Assembly: GCA_001443545.1 (NCBI GenBank)
Contig: LMAD01000001.1
Span: 124,001 to 188,000 of the forward strand
DNA from: Acidimicrobiaceae bacterium RAAP-2
GTDB taxonomy: Bacteria > Actinomycetota > Acidimicrobiia > Acidimicrobiales > RAAP-2
Direction of reading: 5' to 3'
DNA length: 64,000 nucleotides
Below the pieces are notes generated by a model. The model saw only the letters and a list, made by a program, of their open reading frames with translations. It was not told the origin of the DNA and searched no databases. Below are positions 26,235 through 34,348 of the stretch, one piece after another. How positions within the stretch are numbered: position 1 is the first letter of the stretch; every line of letters begins with the position of its first letter. A program made the translations under genes and the position numbers.

Positions 26235-27818
26235 GTGACCAATACAGACACCTTCGATGTCGCCATAGTCGGTATGGGTCCGGTTGGTGGAGTCCTCGCC
26301 TGCCTGTTGGGGGCCAAGGGACACCGAGTTGTCGTCTTCGAGCGCCACCTCGCGCCGTATCCACTTCCGCGAGCCGTCCACTTCGACCACGAGGCGGCCC
26401 GTATCTTGCAGGCTTGCGGTCTCGGACCAGAACTGGAAACGCTGAGCGAGCCGGCTGACGTCTACGAGTGGCGAAACGCGCGCGGTGACGTACTCCTTCG
26501 CTTCGCCGGCGACGGGTTGGGCCCATCGGGTTGGCCCTTCGCGAACATGTTCTGGCAACCTGATCTTGAAGCGAAGATTGAACGGGCGGTTTGCGCGCAC
26601 CCCTCGGTATCGGTGCGGCGAGGTTGGCAGGTCGAGGACCTGCGCCAGGGCGCCGGCGACGTCACGCTGGACGTTCGACGTGTCGCGACCGCTGAGCTCG
26701 GCAACGGGCCGACCGACTCCACGCCAATCGGTGAGCTGAGCCCTGTAGTCGCGCGATACGTGGTCGGCTGCGACGGTGCCAACAGCACGATCCGCGCCCT
26801 GCTCGGCGTCGAGATGACCGACCTTGGCTTCTACTTCGACTGGCTCATCGTCGACGTGGCGCTGCACACGCCCCGCGTCTTCGAGCCCTCGAACTACCAA
26901 ATCTGCGACCCACGACGTCCGACGACGGTAGTCTCGGGCGGTCCGGGTCGACGCCGCTGGGAATTCATGCGACTTCCCCACGAGACGATTGACGAACTCA
27001 ACGACGAATCGCGCGCGTGGGAATTCCTCGAACCATGGAATGTCCTGCCGCACAACGCGACACTGGAACGCCACGCCGTATACACCTTCCAAGCGAAGTG
27101 GGTCGAGGATTGGCGCAGGGGCCGCACACTGCTCGCCGGCGACGCCGCACATCTGACACCGCCCTTCGCCGGCCAGGGCATGTGTGCGGGTCTTCGTGAC
27201 GCCGCCAATCTCGCGTGGAAACTCGATGCGCTCCTCGCGGGTGCCGCGACGGAATCGCTGCTCGACGCCTACAGTGGCGAACGCGCGACGAATGTCCGCG
27301 GTTTCATCGAGTTCGCCGTCGCGCTGGGCGAAATAATCTGCGTGGCCGACGAGAGCGAGGCAGCCGAGCGTGACGCTGCGATGAGCGGCAGTGGTGATCA
27401 GGCGATGCCCGAGATACCCGGTATCACGAGCGGCATCATTGCCCCCGACGACCCGTTGGCCGGGTCGCTCTTCATCCAGGGCCGCGTTCAGCTCGCAGAA
27501 CACGTTGCTCTCTTCGACGACCTCGTTGGCGCCGGCTGGCGCCTGATTACCCTCGACCCGTCAGTCGCTACTGGTATCACCGACGTCGAGCGTGAGTGGT
27601 TCTCCAGCCTCGGCGGACGAATCGTCGCCCTCGGCGACGACGTCGACGACGTCGACGGCACCTACGAGTCATGGTTTCAACGCCACGGCGTTCGAACAGC
27701 TCTCCAACGACCGGACTTCTACTTGTTCGGCGCGGCCGATGACGCCTCCGCCCTGCTGCACTCCCTGCGCGCGTTCCTCACGGCGGGTTCGGATCACCCC
27801 GTATCGGTGGAGTCGTGA
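26235..27818 (+). CDS. FAD-dependent aromatic hydroxylase, MhpA-like
   Basis: A 527-aa flavoprotein monooxygenase. It has the FAD Rossmann motif VAIVGMGPVGGVLACLLG at residues about 9-26, the DG motif VVGCDGANSTIRALLG near 175, and GDAAHLTPPFAGQGMCAGLRD near 300. It looks most like 3-(3-hydroxyphenyl)propionate hydroxylases, which add an ortho hydroxyl to a phenol to give a catechol. The next two genes would cleave and process that product. The stop overlaps the FAH gene start (GTGA). Confidence 0.85.
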   Translation: MTNTDTFDVAIVGMGPVGGVLACLLGAKGHRVVVFERHLAPYPLPRAVHFDHEAARILQACGLGPELETLSEPADVYEWRNARGDVLLRFAGDGLGPSGWPFANMFWQPDLEAKIERAVCAHPSVSVRRGWQVEDLRQGAGDVTLDVRRVATAELGNGPTDSTPIGELSPVVARYVVGCDGANSTIRALLGVEMTDLGFYFDWLIVDVALHTPRVFEPSNYQICDPRRPTTVVSGGPGRRRWEFMRLPHETIDELNDESRAWEFLEPWNVLPHNATLERHAVYTFQAKWVEDWRRGRTLLAGDAAHLTPPFAGQGMCAGLRDAANLAWKLDALLAGAATESLLDAYSGERATNVRGFIEFAVALGEIICVADESEAAERDAAMSGSGDQAMPEIPGITSGIIAPDDPLAGSLFIQGRVQLAEHVALFDDLVGAGWRLITLDPSVATGITDVEREWFSSLGGRIVALGDDVDDVDGTYESWFQRHGVRTALQRPDFYLFGAADDASALLHSLRAFLTAGSDHPVSVES

Positions 27819-28657
27819 GACTGGCCAATGTGAACGGTCGCGCCGTACTATTCGCGGGATCAACGGCGATTGACATCGCTGAGGCGACCGGTGGCGAATT
27901 CGGCCCCGCGCTGGAAAACATCTATGAGCGGTGGGACGCCTTCTTCGCTGTGGCGAGCCGCATCGACACGTCCGTCGGACGAACCTTTTCCGACGATGAC
28001 CTTCGGTCACCGGCGCCTGCGCCGCGTCAGGTCTTCGCCATTGGTCTCAACTACCGGTCGCACGCGCTCGAGACGGGCATGTCCGTTCCTGACGTCCCGG
28101 CGACATTCACCAAATTCCCGGCGTCACTCGCCGGGCCATTTGACGAGATTGAGTTGTCGGGTGACACCGTCGACTGGGAGGTGGAACTCGTCGTAGTCAT
28201 CGGCCGACGAGCCGATCGGGTTCCGGTCGAGTCAGCGTGGGCGCACGTTGCGGGCTTGACCGTCGGACAGGATATTTCGGACCGGACGCTCCAGTTCGCA
28301 GCGGCCGGCCAGTTCTCGCTCGGCAAGTCCTTTCGCGGATACGGCCCGATAGGTCCGTGGCTGGTCACGACCGATGAGTTCGCGAATCCCGACGACCTCG
28401 AACTCGGCTGCACGCTCAACGGTGAAGTAGTCCAGCTCGACCGCACGAGTGGCCTGATTTTTTCGGTGCCCCAGCTGATCGCAACCCTCTCGAGCGTCGT
28501 GGCTCTGCTGCCGGGCGACGTGATATTCACCGGGACGCCCGCGGGTGTCGGCATCGTTCGCCAACCTCCGAGGTACCTCGCTGCAGGTGACGTCCTTGAG
28601 AGTTGGGTCGAGGGTGTCGGGAGTATCCGAAATACCTGTCGAGCTTTTGCTCGCTAG
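27815..28657 (+). CDS. Fumarylacetoacetate hydrolase-family protein
   Basis: A 280-aa FAH-superfamily enzyme (hydrolase, hydratase or decarboxylase of 2-oxo acids). The metal-binding WEVELVVVIG acidic pair, GLNYRSHA, LGKSFRGYGPIGPW and VIFTGTPAGVG are conserved family motifs. In meta-cleavage pathways such enzymes act after ring opening, matching its place between the hydroxylase and the extradiol dioxygenase. GTG start overlaps the upstream stop by 4 bp. Confidence 0.88.
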   Translation: MRLANVNGRAVLFAGSTAIDIAEATGGEFGPALENIYERWDAFFAVASRIDTSVGRTFSDDDLRSPAPAPRQVFAIGLNYRSHALETGMSVPDVPATFTKFPASLAGPFDEIELSGDTVDWEVELVVVIGRRADRVPVESAWAHVAGLTVGQDISDRTLQFAAAGQFSLGKSFRGYGPIGPWLVTTDEFANPDDLELGCTLNGEVVQLDRTSGLIFSVPQLIATLSSVVALLPGDVIFTGTPAGVGIVRQPPRYLAAGDVLESWVEGVGSIRNTCRAFAR

Positions 28658-28672
28658 GCGAAAGGACGAGCT

Positions 28673-29563
28673 ATGTCACACGAAATTGAGTTCGCCTACA
28701 TAGGTGTTGAGGTGTCGAATCCGGATGCGCTCGATCACATGCTGACCGGGGTCGTAGGACTGCTACCCGGGGGCACCACGATTGAGGGGCTGCGCACCTA
28801 CCGCAACGATGAGTGCAGTCGACGGGTCTTCGTGCAGGAGGGCCCACTCGACGATTGTTCCGTACTGGGATTCGAAGCATCGAGCACAGAGGCGTTTGAG
28901 AATGTCGCAACGCGCTTAGGGGCGGCCGGGTTCGATTTGAGTGAAGGCGACGACGCCTTGTCGGCGGAACGGGGCGTCGCGCGCATCGCCTATGGGAAGT
29001 CGCCGTGGCGCCTCCGCGTCGAGCTCGTGCAAGACCTCGCGCGCGAGCCGACGCCCTTCTTCTCACCGTTGGTGAAGGGTGGATTCCAGACGTCGGGTGT
29101 TGGCGCGGGACACACGGCCTTGGCGGTCACCTCATTCGAAGACTCCGAGCGGTTTCTTCTCGACGGGCTCGGCATGATCCAGTCGGACTGGATTGAGACA
29201 GAAATTATGGATGGGATCGAATTGGAGGTCCGCTTTTACCACTGCAATTCTCGTCATCACTCCATTGCTCTTGCGAAGTTGCCGTTCGACCTTGGAAAGT
29301 CACTTCATCACTTCCAAGTGGAGACCAATGAACGCGACGACGTGGGATTAGCCTTCGACCGCGCGTGGGCCGCAGGATGTGAACTCGCCAACGGACTAGG
29401 CGTGCACGATAACGAAGGGGCCTTCAGCTTCTACGCGACGTCCCCGGCCGGATTCCTCATTGAGGTCGGCTATGGGACGAAGAGGATTTCTGAACCCTGG
29501 GATGGCAATCGACGATACGACCGGATCAGCCGGTGGGGACATCAGCCGATTCCACGGGCCTGA
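28673..29563 (+). CDS. Type I extradiol ring-cleavage dioxygenase (VOC family)
   Basis: A 296-aa two-domain vicinal-oxygen-chelate protein like BphC/HsaC catechol dioxygenases. The iron ligands fit: His in VGAGHTALAV (about residue 143), His in CNSRHHSIAL (about 199), and Glu in GFLIEVGYG (about 264). It would open a catechol by meta cleavage. AAAGGA lies 8 bp before the ATG. The catechol substrate could be a phenylpropanoid or biphenyl-type compound; the sequence does not decide. Confidence 0.85.
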   Translation: MSHEIEFAYIGVEVSNPDALDHMLTGVVGLLPGGTTIEGLRTYRNDECSRRVFVQEGPLDDCSVLGFEASSTEAFENVATRLGAAGFDLSEGDDALSAERGVARIAYGKSPWRLRVELVQDLAREPTPFFSPLVKGGFQTSGVGAGHTALAVTSFEDSERFLLDGLGMIQSDWIETEIMDGIELEVRFYHCNSRHHSIALAKLPFDLGKSLHHFQVETNERDDVGLAFDRAWAAGCELANGLGVHDNEGAFSFYATSPAGFLIEVGYGTKRISEPWDGNRRYDRISRWGHQPIPRA

Positions 29564-29880
29564 ACGAGGGCCGCTGCTCGCGACGTCAACGCGACCAAGT
29601 TCGTCCAGATCATCGTCTCCGAGCGACCTCGATGGACTCATTAATCCCCACGATTCCTAGACCCGGTATCGAACGCACTGCTCCGGCCCCCCAGCTCGCT
29701 CGCGGCGACACTTCCTTTGAACTGCTCTTCTCTCAGCGCCCGCAGTGCCTCCATCAACGACGTAATTTTGGATGCGAGATGGCGTAATCGGTGGATCACG
29801 CCCCAAAAACACGAAGTCCCGGCCCGCTATCGAGAAACCGGATCTTACGTGCAAGCGAGCACCCGACTTCGGTGCACACC

Positions 29881-29990
29881 TCTTGGTGGCGGGGGAACTA
29901 CGGCGCAGGGCCAAGCCCGTTCGCACCGGCACGCATCTTCGCTGATGAAGATTCATGCACATCCTTCGTGCACACCCACCTGCACACCTC
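29881..29990 (-). repeat. R element copy 2 (no hairpin)
   Basis: Starts with CTTGGTGGCGGGGGAACTACGG and ends with three boxes TGCACATCC, TGCACACCC and TGCACACCT spaced 12-13 bp. The hairpin half present in copies 1, 3, 4, 5 and 7 is missing. The sequence just after it (GTGGATTGGATTGAGTCGAG) resembles that after copy 5. The surrounding 29564-30450 has no gene I can support. Confidence 0.65.
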
Positions 29991-30195
29991 TTCGATCGTC
30001 GTGATCGCACTCAGTTTGTGGATTGGATTGAGTCGAGTCACGCTGCAACGGTAACCACACCGTGTCACCGGCCACTCAATTCAGCTAACGGGTGTACCGC
30101 TTTGGCGTCGCAGCGCCGACACCAACGACTCCCGCTGTGGCGAAGCGGATTGCGGGGAAGGAACCGGTGTGAAACATCGTGCACGCTGGATGCCT

Positions 30196-30363
30196 ACGCT
30201 TCGAGATTGTGTGCCGGGAATGGTCTGCTTCTGACCTGGCGAGGGAAGCGAAATTTGGTCCGGCTACCAGCAGCGCCGCGCTTGCCGGTCGGCCAGTGGC
30301 AGCTTCCTTCTGTAACTCTGATCCAGGGCCGTTACGAAGTCGCTGCCAGACGAGATCATCGGC
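30196..30363 (+). pseudogene. Eroded helix-turn-helix gene fragment, repeat copy B
   Basis: Direct repeat of 21875-22043. The plus strand reads EWSASDLAREAKFGPAT then SAALAGRPV in one frame and AVTKSLPDEIIGRLL in another, the shape of an XRE-type HTH with a C-terminal LL. Frameshifts between the parts show it is no longer a gene. Confidence 0.55.
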
Positions 30364-30450
30364 AGACTGCTCGTTGGTGAGCGGCGAGGGGCCGGGCTGC
30401 TGTCCTCTTTCCAATCTGCCGTGCGGGTTATCCTGGCCTTGCAGCGGTGT

Positions 30451-30518
30451 CGGAATATTCCGTGAAAGAGTACTTGTCGGAATATCCCATCTTTGCTACA
30501 ATGTCGGATTATGCCGAC
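30451..30518 (+). promoter_or_regulatory. hipBA promoter with three phased operators
   Basis: Three palindrome-like sites begin exactly 27 bp apart: CGGAATATTCCG (30451-30462), CGGAATATCCC (30478-30488) and GTCGGATTATGCCGAC (30503-30518). A promoter fits between them: TTGTCG (30474-30479), 17-bp spacer, TACAAT (30497-30502). The hipB ATG (30511) is 8 bp after the -10 box, so the mRNA would be leaderless and the third site covers the start codon. This is what autorepression by HipB needs. Confidence 0.7.
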
Positions 30519-30765
30519 AGACCGCCAAGCCACTCCGGACCGGGGCCCCTTCAGGATCTATACGCCTGCCTCCCTCGGCGATGCCGTGCGTCACTACCGA
30601 ACGGAGGCTGGGCTGACTCAAGCCCAGTTGGCGGAGGAGGCAGGGATTCGACGCAGTTACCTGTCCGAGATGGAAAGCGGCAAGGAGACCGAGCAAGTGA
30701 AACGACTGCTCGGAGTGCTGCGGCAACTCGGAGTTCGCATGACGCTAGACAAGGCGGATTGGTAG
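30511..30765 (+). CDS. hipB: HipB-like XRE antitoxin
   Basis: An 84-aa DNA-binding protein. The HTH spans residues about 22-62 (LGDAVRHYRTEAGLTQAQLA ... GIRRSYLSEMESGK). It is the antitoxin and autorepressor partner of the HipA kinase that follows and overlaps it by one base. The ATG at 30511 was chosen over an in-frame TTG at 30493 because the -10 box (30497-30502) would lie inside the longer version. Confidence 0.88.
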   Translation: MPTDRQATPDRGPFRIYTPASLGDAVRHYRTEAGLTQAQLAEEAGIRRSYLSEMESGKETEQVKRLLGVLRQLGVRMTLDKADW

Positions 30766-31994
30766 TGGCTGAAGAACTCGCTGTCTGGCTCTATGGTGAG
30801 CGAGTGGCCGTCATCGACCGCGATCGGGACCGGCCCCGCTTGGCTTACACGGAGGAGGCACTGAGGAAGTACCCGTTGGGCACCCCGCTCTTGTCGCTCT
30901 CGCTGCCCGTCAGTTCTCGTCGCTACACACAAGGGGTCGTTCGCCCATTCCTGGACGGTTTGCTGCCTGAAGGCGAGTCACGAAAATCAATCGCCCGGGA
31001 AGTCCACGTCCCCGAGCGCGACACGTACGGATTGATCCGCGCCCTCGGTAGGGATTGCGCTGGCGCGGTTGTGATCCAGCCGATGGAGGATTCGGCGCCT
31101 CCAGCGCCAACCACGACGTCGGCGGAGCCGCTCAGCCCCGACGAAATCGACGTTCTCGTCAGAGATCTCAAGAGCGCTCCGCTTGGCGTCGGCGGGCGGG
31201 TGCGAATCTCCCTAGCGGGCGTACAGGCGAAGTTGGTCCTGACCCACATGCCAGACGGCTCCTGGGGACGACCGGTCGACGGGACGCCATCGACACACAT
31301 TCTCAAGCCGGAGGTCGCGGCGCTCCCCGACGCCGTCGAGAACGAAGCGTTCTGTATGCGCGTGGCCAAGCATCTCGGACTGGATGTTGCATCTGTCGGG
31401 ACGACAAAGATCGGCGGGCGCAAGCTCATCGTTGTTGAGCGTTTCGACCGAGTTGTTGCAGCAGACGGCACCATAGGGCGCATCCACCAAGAAGACTTCT
31501 GCCAGGCAACTGGCATGGCGCCGGAGACAAAGTACGAAGAGGACGGAGGACCGTCGCTTCTGCGCATCGCTGGCATCCTGCGGGATGTTGCTGCACCGGA
31601 CTCCTTGGAGCGACTTCTTAAAGCGGTCACTGTCAACGCGCTCATCGGTAACGGAGACGCCCACGCTAAGAACTTCTCGTTGTTGCACACAGAAGATGGT
31701 GCGCTGACGCTGTCACCCCTCTACGACCTCATGTGCACCCTGTACTACGACGACGTTCGATTGGCGATGTACATCGACAACACCCAACGAACGACCCGTC
31801 TGACAATTGAGCGAATCGTGAATGAAGCGGTGCGGTGGGGAATATCGCGCAACCGGGCGCAGGAGGTTGTCGTTGACCTCCTCGCGAAGGCTCCCGATGC
31901 GCTTGCCAAAGCCCGTAAAGAGACCACGGGTGTGCCGGCGAAGTTGGTCTCCACTGTCGAAGTTCAACTCAAACAACTTCGGTCTGCGGGATGA
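30765..31994 (+). CDS. hipA: HipA-like serine/threonine kinase toxin
   Basis: A 409-aa HipA-family kinase. The N-terminal subdomain is followed by the ATP-loop region SLAGVQAKLVL, the HILKPE strand, the catalytic NALIGNGDAHAKNFS and the metal-binding SPLYDLM. E. coli HipA phosphorylates glutamyl-tRNA synthetase and induces dormancy; the target here is not known. All catalytic residues are present. GTG at 30765 uses the last base of the hipB stop codon. It is flanked by R elements 2 and 3. Confidence 0.9.
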   Translation: MAEELAVWLYGERVAVIDRDRDRPRLAYTEEALRKYPLGTPLLSLSLPVSSRRYTQGVVRPFLDGLLPEGESRKSIAREVHVPERDTYGLIRALGRDCAGAVVIQPMEDSAPPAPTTTSAEPLSPDEIDVLVRDLKSAPLGVGGRVRISLAGVQAKLVLTHMPDGSWGRPVDGTPSTHILKPEVAALPDAVENEAFCMRVAKHLGLDVASVGTTKIGGRKLIVVERFDRVVAADGTIGRIHQEDFCQATGMAPETKYEEDGGPSLLRIAGILRDVAAPDSLERLLKAVTVNALIGNGDAHAKNFSLLHTEDGALTLSPLYDLMCTLYYDDVRLAMYIDNTQRTTRLTIERIVNEAVRWGISRNRAQEVVVDLLAKAPDALAKARKETTGVPAKLVSTVEVQLKQLRSAG

Positions 31995-32371
31995 GCGACG
32001 TCACTCCTCCATTGCTTCTCAAGCCCGAGCTGACTCCAAAAGTTCGACGTTCTTCCTGGTGTCGCTTCGTGCTGGACATAATCGTCGCTCGCAGGAACGG
32101 CGTTCGCCCAAGCAGCATGGATTACGTCACTGACACAAGACATCTAACCCAATCGATGTGGGCCTATTGCGTGGCCGGGTTAGATCCGGACAGTACGACG
32201 GCCCAGGCAGTGCCTGGGCCGTCGATTTTCGTGGCGGGGGAACCGTGGCGAAGTGCCAACGTGGAACGAGTTAGTGCCCAACTTCCCTGGTTGGAGCGCC
32301 CACACACCCCGGTTGCATATCCCTCTGCACTCTCCCATCAATGTCTGATGCCTGCAGAGTTCAAGGATTGA
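31991..32371 (+). CDS. Possible third ORF coupled to hipA, running into R element 3
   Basis: An ORF whose ATG overlaps the hipA stop (ATGA). It encodes up to 126 aa, of which only the first ~64 lie before R copy 3; the rest reads through the repeat. No family is recognised. It could be a truncated third component or chance. Confidence 0.25.
   Translation: MSDVTPPLLLKPELTPKVRRSSWCRFVLDIIVARRNGVRPSSMDYVTDTRHLTQSMWAYCVAGLDPDSTTAQAVPGPSIFVAGEPWRSANVERVSAQLPWLERPHTPVAYPSALSHQCLMPAEFKD
32185..32336 (-). repeat. R element copy 3
   Basis: Carries TCCGGACAGTACG, a hairpin CGACGGCCCAGGC/GCCTGGGCCGTCG (32196-32224), CGTGGCGGGGGAACC, AGTGCCCAACTTCCCT and three boxes ending in CTGCACTCTCC. Relative to the other copies the stem has a paired change (A to C on the left, T to G on the right), so base pairing is kept. 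Confidence 0.75.
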
Positions 32372-32531
32372 AATCGGAGGCGCGATGTCGCCAACGTGGC
32401 GACACACTGTGGCCAGTTGTCGTCGGAAGGCCGACGTGACAGACACCCCTTGCACTGGCTGTGTCCGCCTTGACTCGAGTGAGAGCTCGGAACGATTATT
32501 CAATTTCCTCACTTCAAGCGGGGCGCAGTTG

Positions 32532-32879
32532 TCAGAGGGCGAGGTGGAGCCGAAGTGCCTCATCAAGTTCAGCCATCAAGTCTTGAGGGACTTCTCCAAT
32601 CGCGTATCCAAGTCGCTCCACGGAAATCGACCGGACTTGCTCTGCCTGGGCCTTGGAGTCTTGCTCCAGTCCGGTCAAGTTTGCAGGAAGCAGGACTTGA
32701 AATGGGTAGACGCGCGAGATGTTCGAGGTCACCGGCACGACGGTGATGACACCCTGGCCAGTTCGTTCGGCGGCAACGTTCGCTCCGTCGTTACTGACAA
32801 TGACGGCGGGTCGTCGCTTGTTGGCCTCTCCGCTCTTCGCGGGTTCTAGGTTGACCACGTGGATTTCACCTCGGCGCAC
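32532..32879 (-). CDS. mazF: MazF/PemK-family mRNA endoribonuclease toxin
   Basis: A 115-aa toxin with the MazF core: RRGEIHVVNLEPAKSGEANKRRPAVIVSND, then VVPVTSN and the C-terminal AEQVRSISVERLG. MazF toxins cut mRNA at short motifs. GTG at 32879 shares a base with the antitoxin stop, giving tight coupling; the open frame extends to 32945 but that is inside the antitoxin. Located between R copies 3 and 4. Confidence 0.88.
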   Translation of the reverse strand: MRRGEIHVVNLEPAKSGEANKRRPAVIVSNDGANVAAERTGQGVITVVPVTSNISRVYPFQVLLPANLTGLEQDSKAQAEQVRSISVERLGYAIGEVPQDLMAELDEALRLHLAL

Positions 32880-33094
32880 TAGCGCAGTCCATCTGAGGCG
32901 GTCGAATCCCAGGGCTGTTGGTCCTCGACTGACCACTCGGCCCACGCACTCTCGTAAGCAGCCCCGAGGCCCGTCGCTCTGAGCAGTCGAACAGCCTTAT
33001 GTAGTGCAGCCGAGCGAGAACGAAGTCCCTTCTCGGTAGCGTACGCGTCGAGGAAGGCAACATCCTCGTCCGGTAAACTCATGCTGATTTTCAT
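32879..33094 (-). CDS. mazE: MazE-type ribbon-helix-helix antitoxin
   Basis: A 71-aa protein. The N-terminal ribbon MKISMSLPDEDVAFLDAYA and helix SRSAALHKAVRLLR are a RHH DNA-binding domain; the acidic C-terminus (AYESAWAEWSVEDQQPW) would wrap the toxin. It is first in the pair. An inverted repeat covers its start codon and promoter, as expected of an autorepressor. Confidence 0.88.
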   Translation of the reverse strand: MKISMSLPDEDVAFLDAYATEKGLRSRSAALHKAVRLLRATGLGAAYESAWAEWSVEDQQPWDSTASDGLR

Positions 33095-33117
33095 ACTTCA
33101 ATACTACCAGAAGTATG
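33092..33117 (-). promoter_or_regulatory. mazEF operator-promoter
   Basis: Inverted repeat CATACTTC (33092-33099) / GAAGTATG (33110-33117) with a 10-bp spacer. On the minus strand TAGTAT (33106-33101) lies seven bases before the ATG at 33094, a -10 box for a leaderless mRNA inside the dyad. Confidence 0.6.
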
Positions 33118-33282
33118 CGAGTTGGATGTCATAGGTGGACCACTCGCCAAGGGCGTGTCCTCGTGGCCCAACGTGAACCCGAACGCCCAGCAAGTCCATC
33201 CTCGGCAAACTCGCGACCGAGGTCACACAGTGGACACGCGGATGTCGAGGACCTTTGCGAGTTAGTAGCACGACGGAATCCG

Positions 33283-33434
33283 TTCCGGACAGTACGAAGG
33301 CCCAGAAGGAACCTGGGCCTTCGATCATGGTGGCGGGGGAACTATGGCGAAGAGCCAACTGGCAGCGAGGTGCCGCCCACCTTCCCTGGTGAGAGGTCCT
33401 GCACACCCTTGATGCACATCCGACTGCACACCCC
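33283..33434 (-). repeat. R element copy 4
   Basis: One of the best copies: TTCCGGACAGTACGAAGG, hairpin CGAAGGCCCAG/CTGGGCCTTCG (33296-33323), TGGTGGCGGGGGAACTATGG, GAAGAGCCAACT, GCGAGGTGCCGCCCACCTT and three boxes TGCACACCC, TGCACATCC, TGCACACCC. Copy 5 matches it over nearly the whole length. Confidence 0.8.
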
Positions 33435-33553
33435 CCGCGCTGCGACCAACTCGGACCAGTTTCTCAACAATGGGCTCCGCCTTCACGGTTCCTCAGTGAC
33501 TGACCGCACCTGAGCGTGTCTTCGCATAGGACCCGGTCTGAGTGATCCACGAA

Positions 33554-33814
33554 TCATGTCGGATAGGGGAATACTGCTTCAATTGTTGGACCTTCAGACG
33601 CCCAGAACACTTTGTAGGGAGCATGGCCCGGCACCGCATATCGAAGACGAATTCCCACGTTGGTTGTTACGGCCGACGAATCGCGTTGTGCAGTAGCGGG
33701 ATTATCCAAGATGAACTCGCACACTGTGACGAGTCCGTTGTAGAGATCGATGTCGCCAGAATCCATGACTTGATCAAGTTGCTGGTTGGCTATGGCGGAG
33801 TAAGACGGTTCCAC
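33554..33814 (-). CDS. Small toxin-like partner of an AbrB-type antitoxin
   Basis: An 86-aa protein starting at GTG 33814 directly after the stop of the upstream gene (TAAGTG). It has a helix-rich start (QQLDQVMDSGDIDLYNGLV) and a strand-rich end (VGIRLRYAVPGHAPYKVFWA), compatible with a RelE/ParE-like fold with its conserved late Arg and YKVFW strand. Its place after a small DNA-binding protein inside a toxin-antitoxin-rich array supports a toxin role; the family is not certain. Confidence 0.5.
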   Translation of the reverse strand: MEPSYSAIANQQLDQVMDSGDIDLYNGLVTVCEFILDNPATAQRDSSAVTTNVGIRLRYAVPGHAPYKVFWASEGPTIEAVFPYPT

Positions 33815-34042
33815 TTAGATCCGTCGTCGCCGAGCGGTCGAATGCTCTGACGATGCGGCCCGATCAAGTAGCTCTCTGAGATCTGGTGAATTGTCGTACT
33901 CGTGTTGCGCGTCACTCACGACCCGGGCGGGTTCGAGCAAAATGCTGCCGTCTGCATTCTCGCGAGCCAAAAAACGCTCGTTGGCGTGGCCCGGCAGAAC
34001 GACTCGGCTGCGGCTGTCTGTCTCTACTAGTTGTGGTCCCAT
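33815..34042 (-). CDS. AbrB/MazE-like antitoxin
   Basis: A 75-aa protein. The N-terminus MGPQLVETDSRSRVVLPGHA has the swapped-hairpin AbrB signature (a short beta strand, then R-V-x-LP); the C-terminal half is acidic and helical (DAQHEYDNSPDLRELLD). ATG at 34042 has AGGGGAATTGC upstream. It precedes the 86-aa ORF without gap, the usual antitoxin-first order. Confidence 0.6.
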   Translation of the reverse strand: MGPQLVETDSRSRVVLPGHANERFLARENADGSILLEPARVVSDAQHEYDNSPDLRELLDRAASSEHSTARRRRI

Positions 34043-34061
34043 GCAATTCCCCTGTCTTGGA

Positions 34062-34086
34062 CCATTGTACCATTAGTCCCATTATA
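34062..34086 (-). promoter_or_regulatory. Promoter and repeated CCATT boxes before the AbrB-like antitoxin
   Basis: Three CCATT boxes on the plus strand (34062, 34070 and 34079) are spaced 8-9 bp. On the minus strand the same DNA gives TATAAT (34086-34081) and TACAAT (34069-34064), two -10 candidates. The boxes could be autoregulatory binding sites. Confidence 0.4.
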
Positions 34087-34196
34087 GGTAAATGGGAAAA
34101 TGGGTATTTTGAGCCATTTCGTAACTACAGCCCGTAAAGGTGTTCTCAACGGCACAATCGGGATTGGCGGTCACAATGACTGCGTGACAGAGGTCG

Positions 34197-34348
34197 CTCC
34201 GGACAGTACGAAGGCCCAGGCTATGCCTGGGCCTTCGATCTTGGTGGCGGGGGAACTGTGACGAAGAGCCAACTCGCGGCGAGGTGCCGCCCACCTTCTC
34301 TGGTGAGAGGTACTGCACACCCCTGGTGCACGCCCTTCCGCACACCCC
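34197..34348 (-). repeat. R element copy 5
   Basis: Nearly identical in layout to copy 4. Its hairpin is the strongest: 13 perfect pairs (34209-34221 with 34224/5-34236) around a 3-base loop. It then has TTGGTGGCGGGGGAACTGTG and three boxes TGCACACCC, TGCACGCCC, GCACACCCC. Confidence 0.8.
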
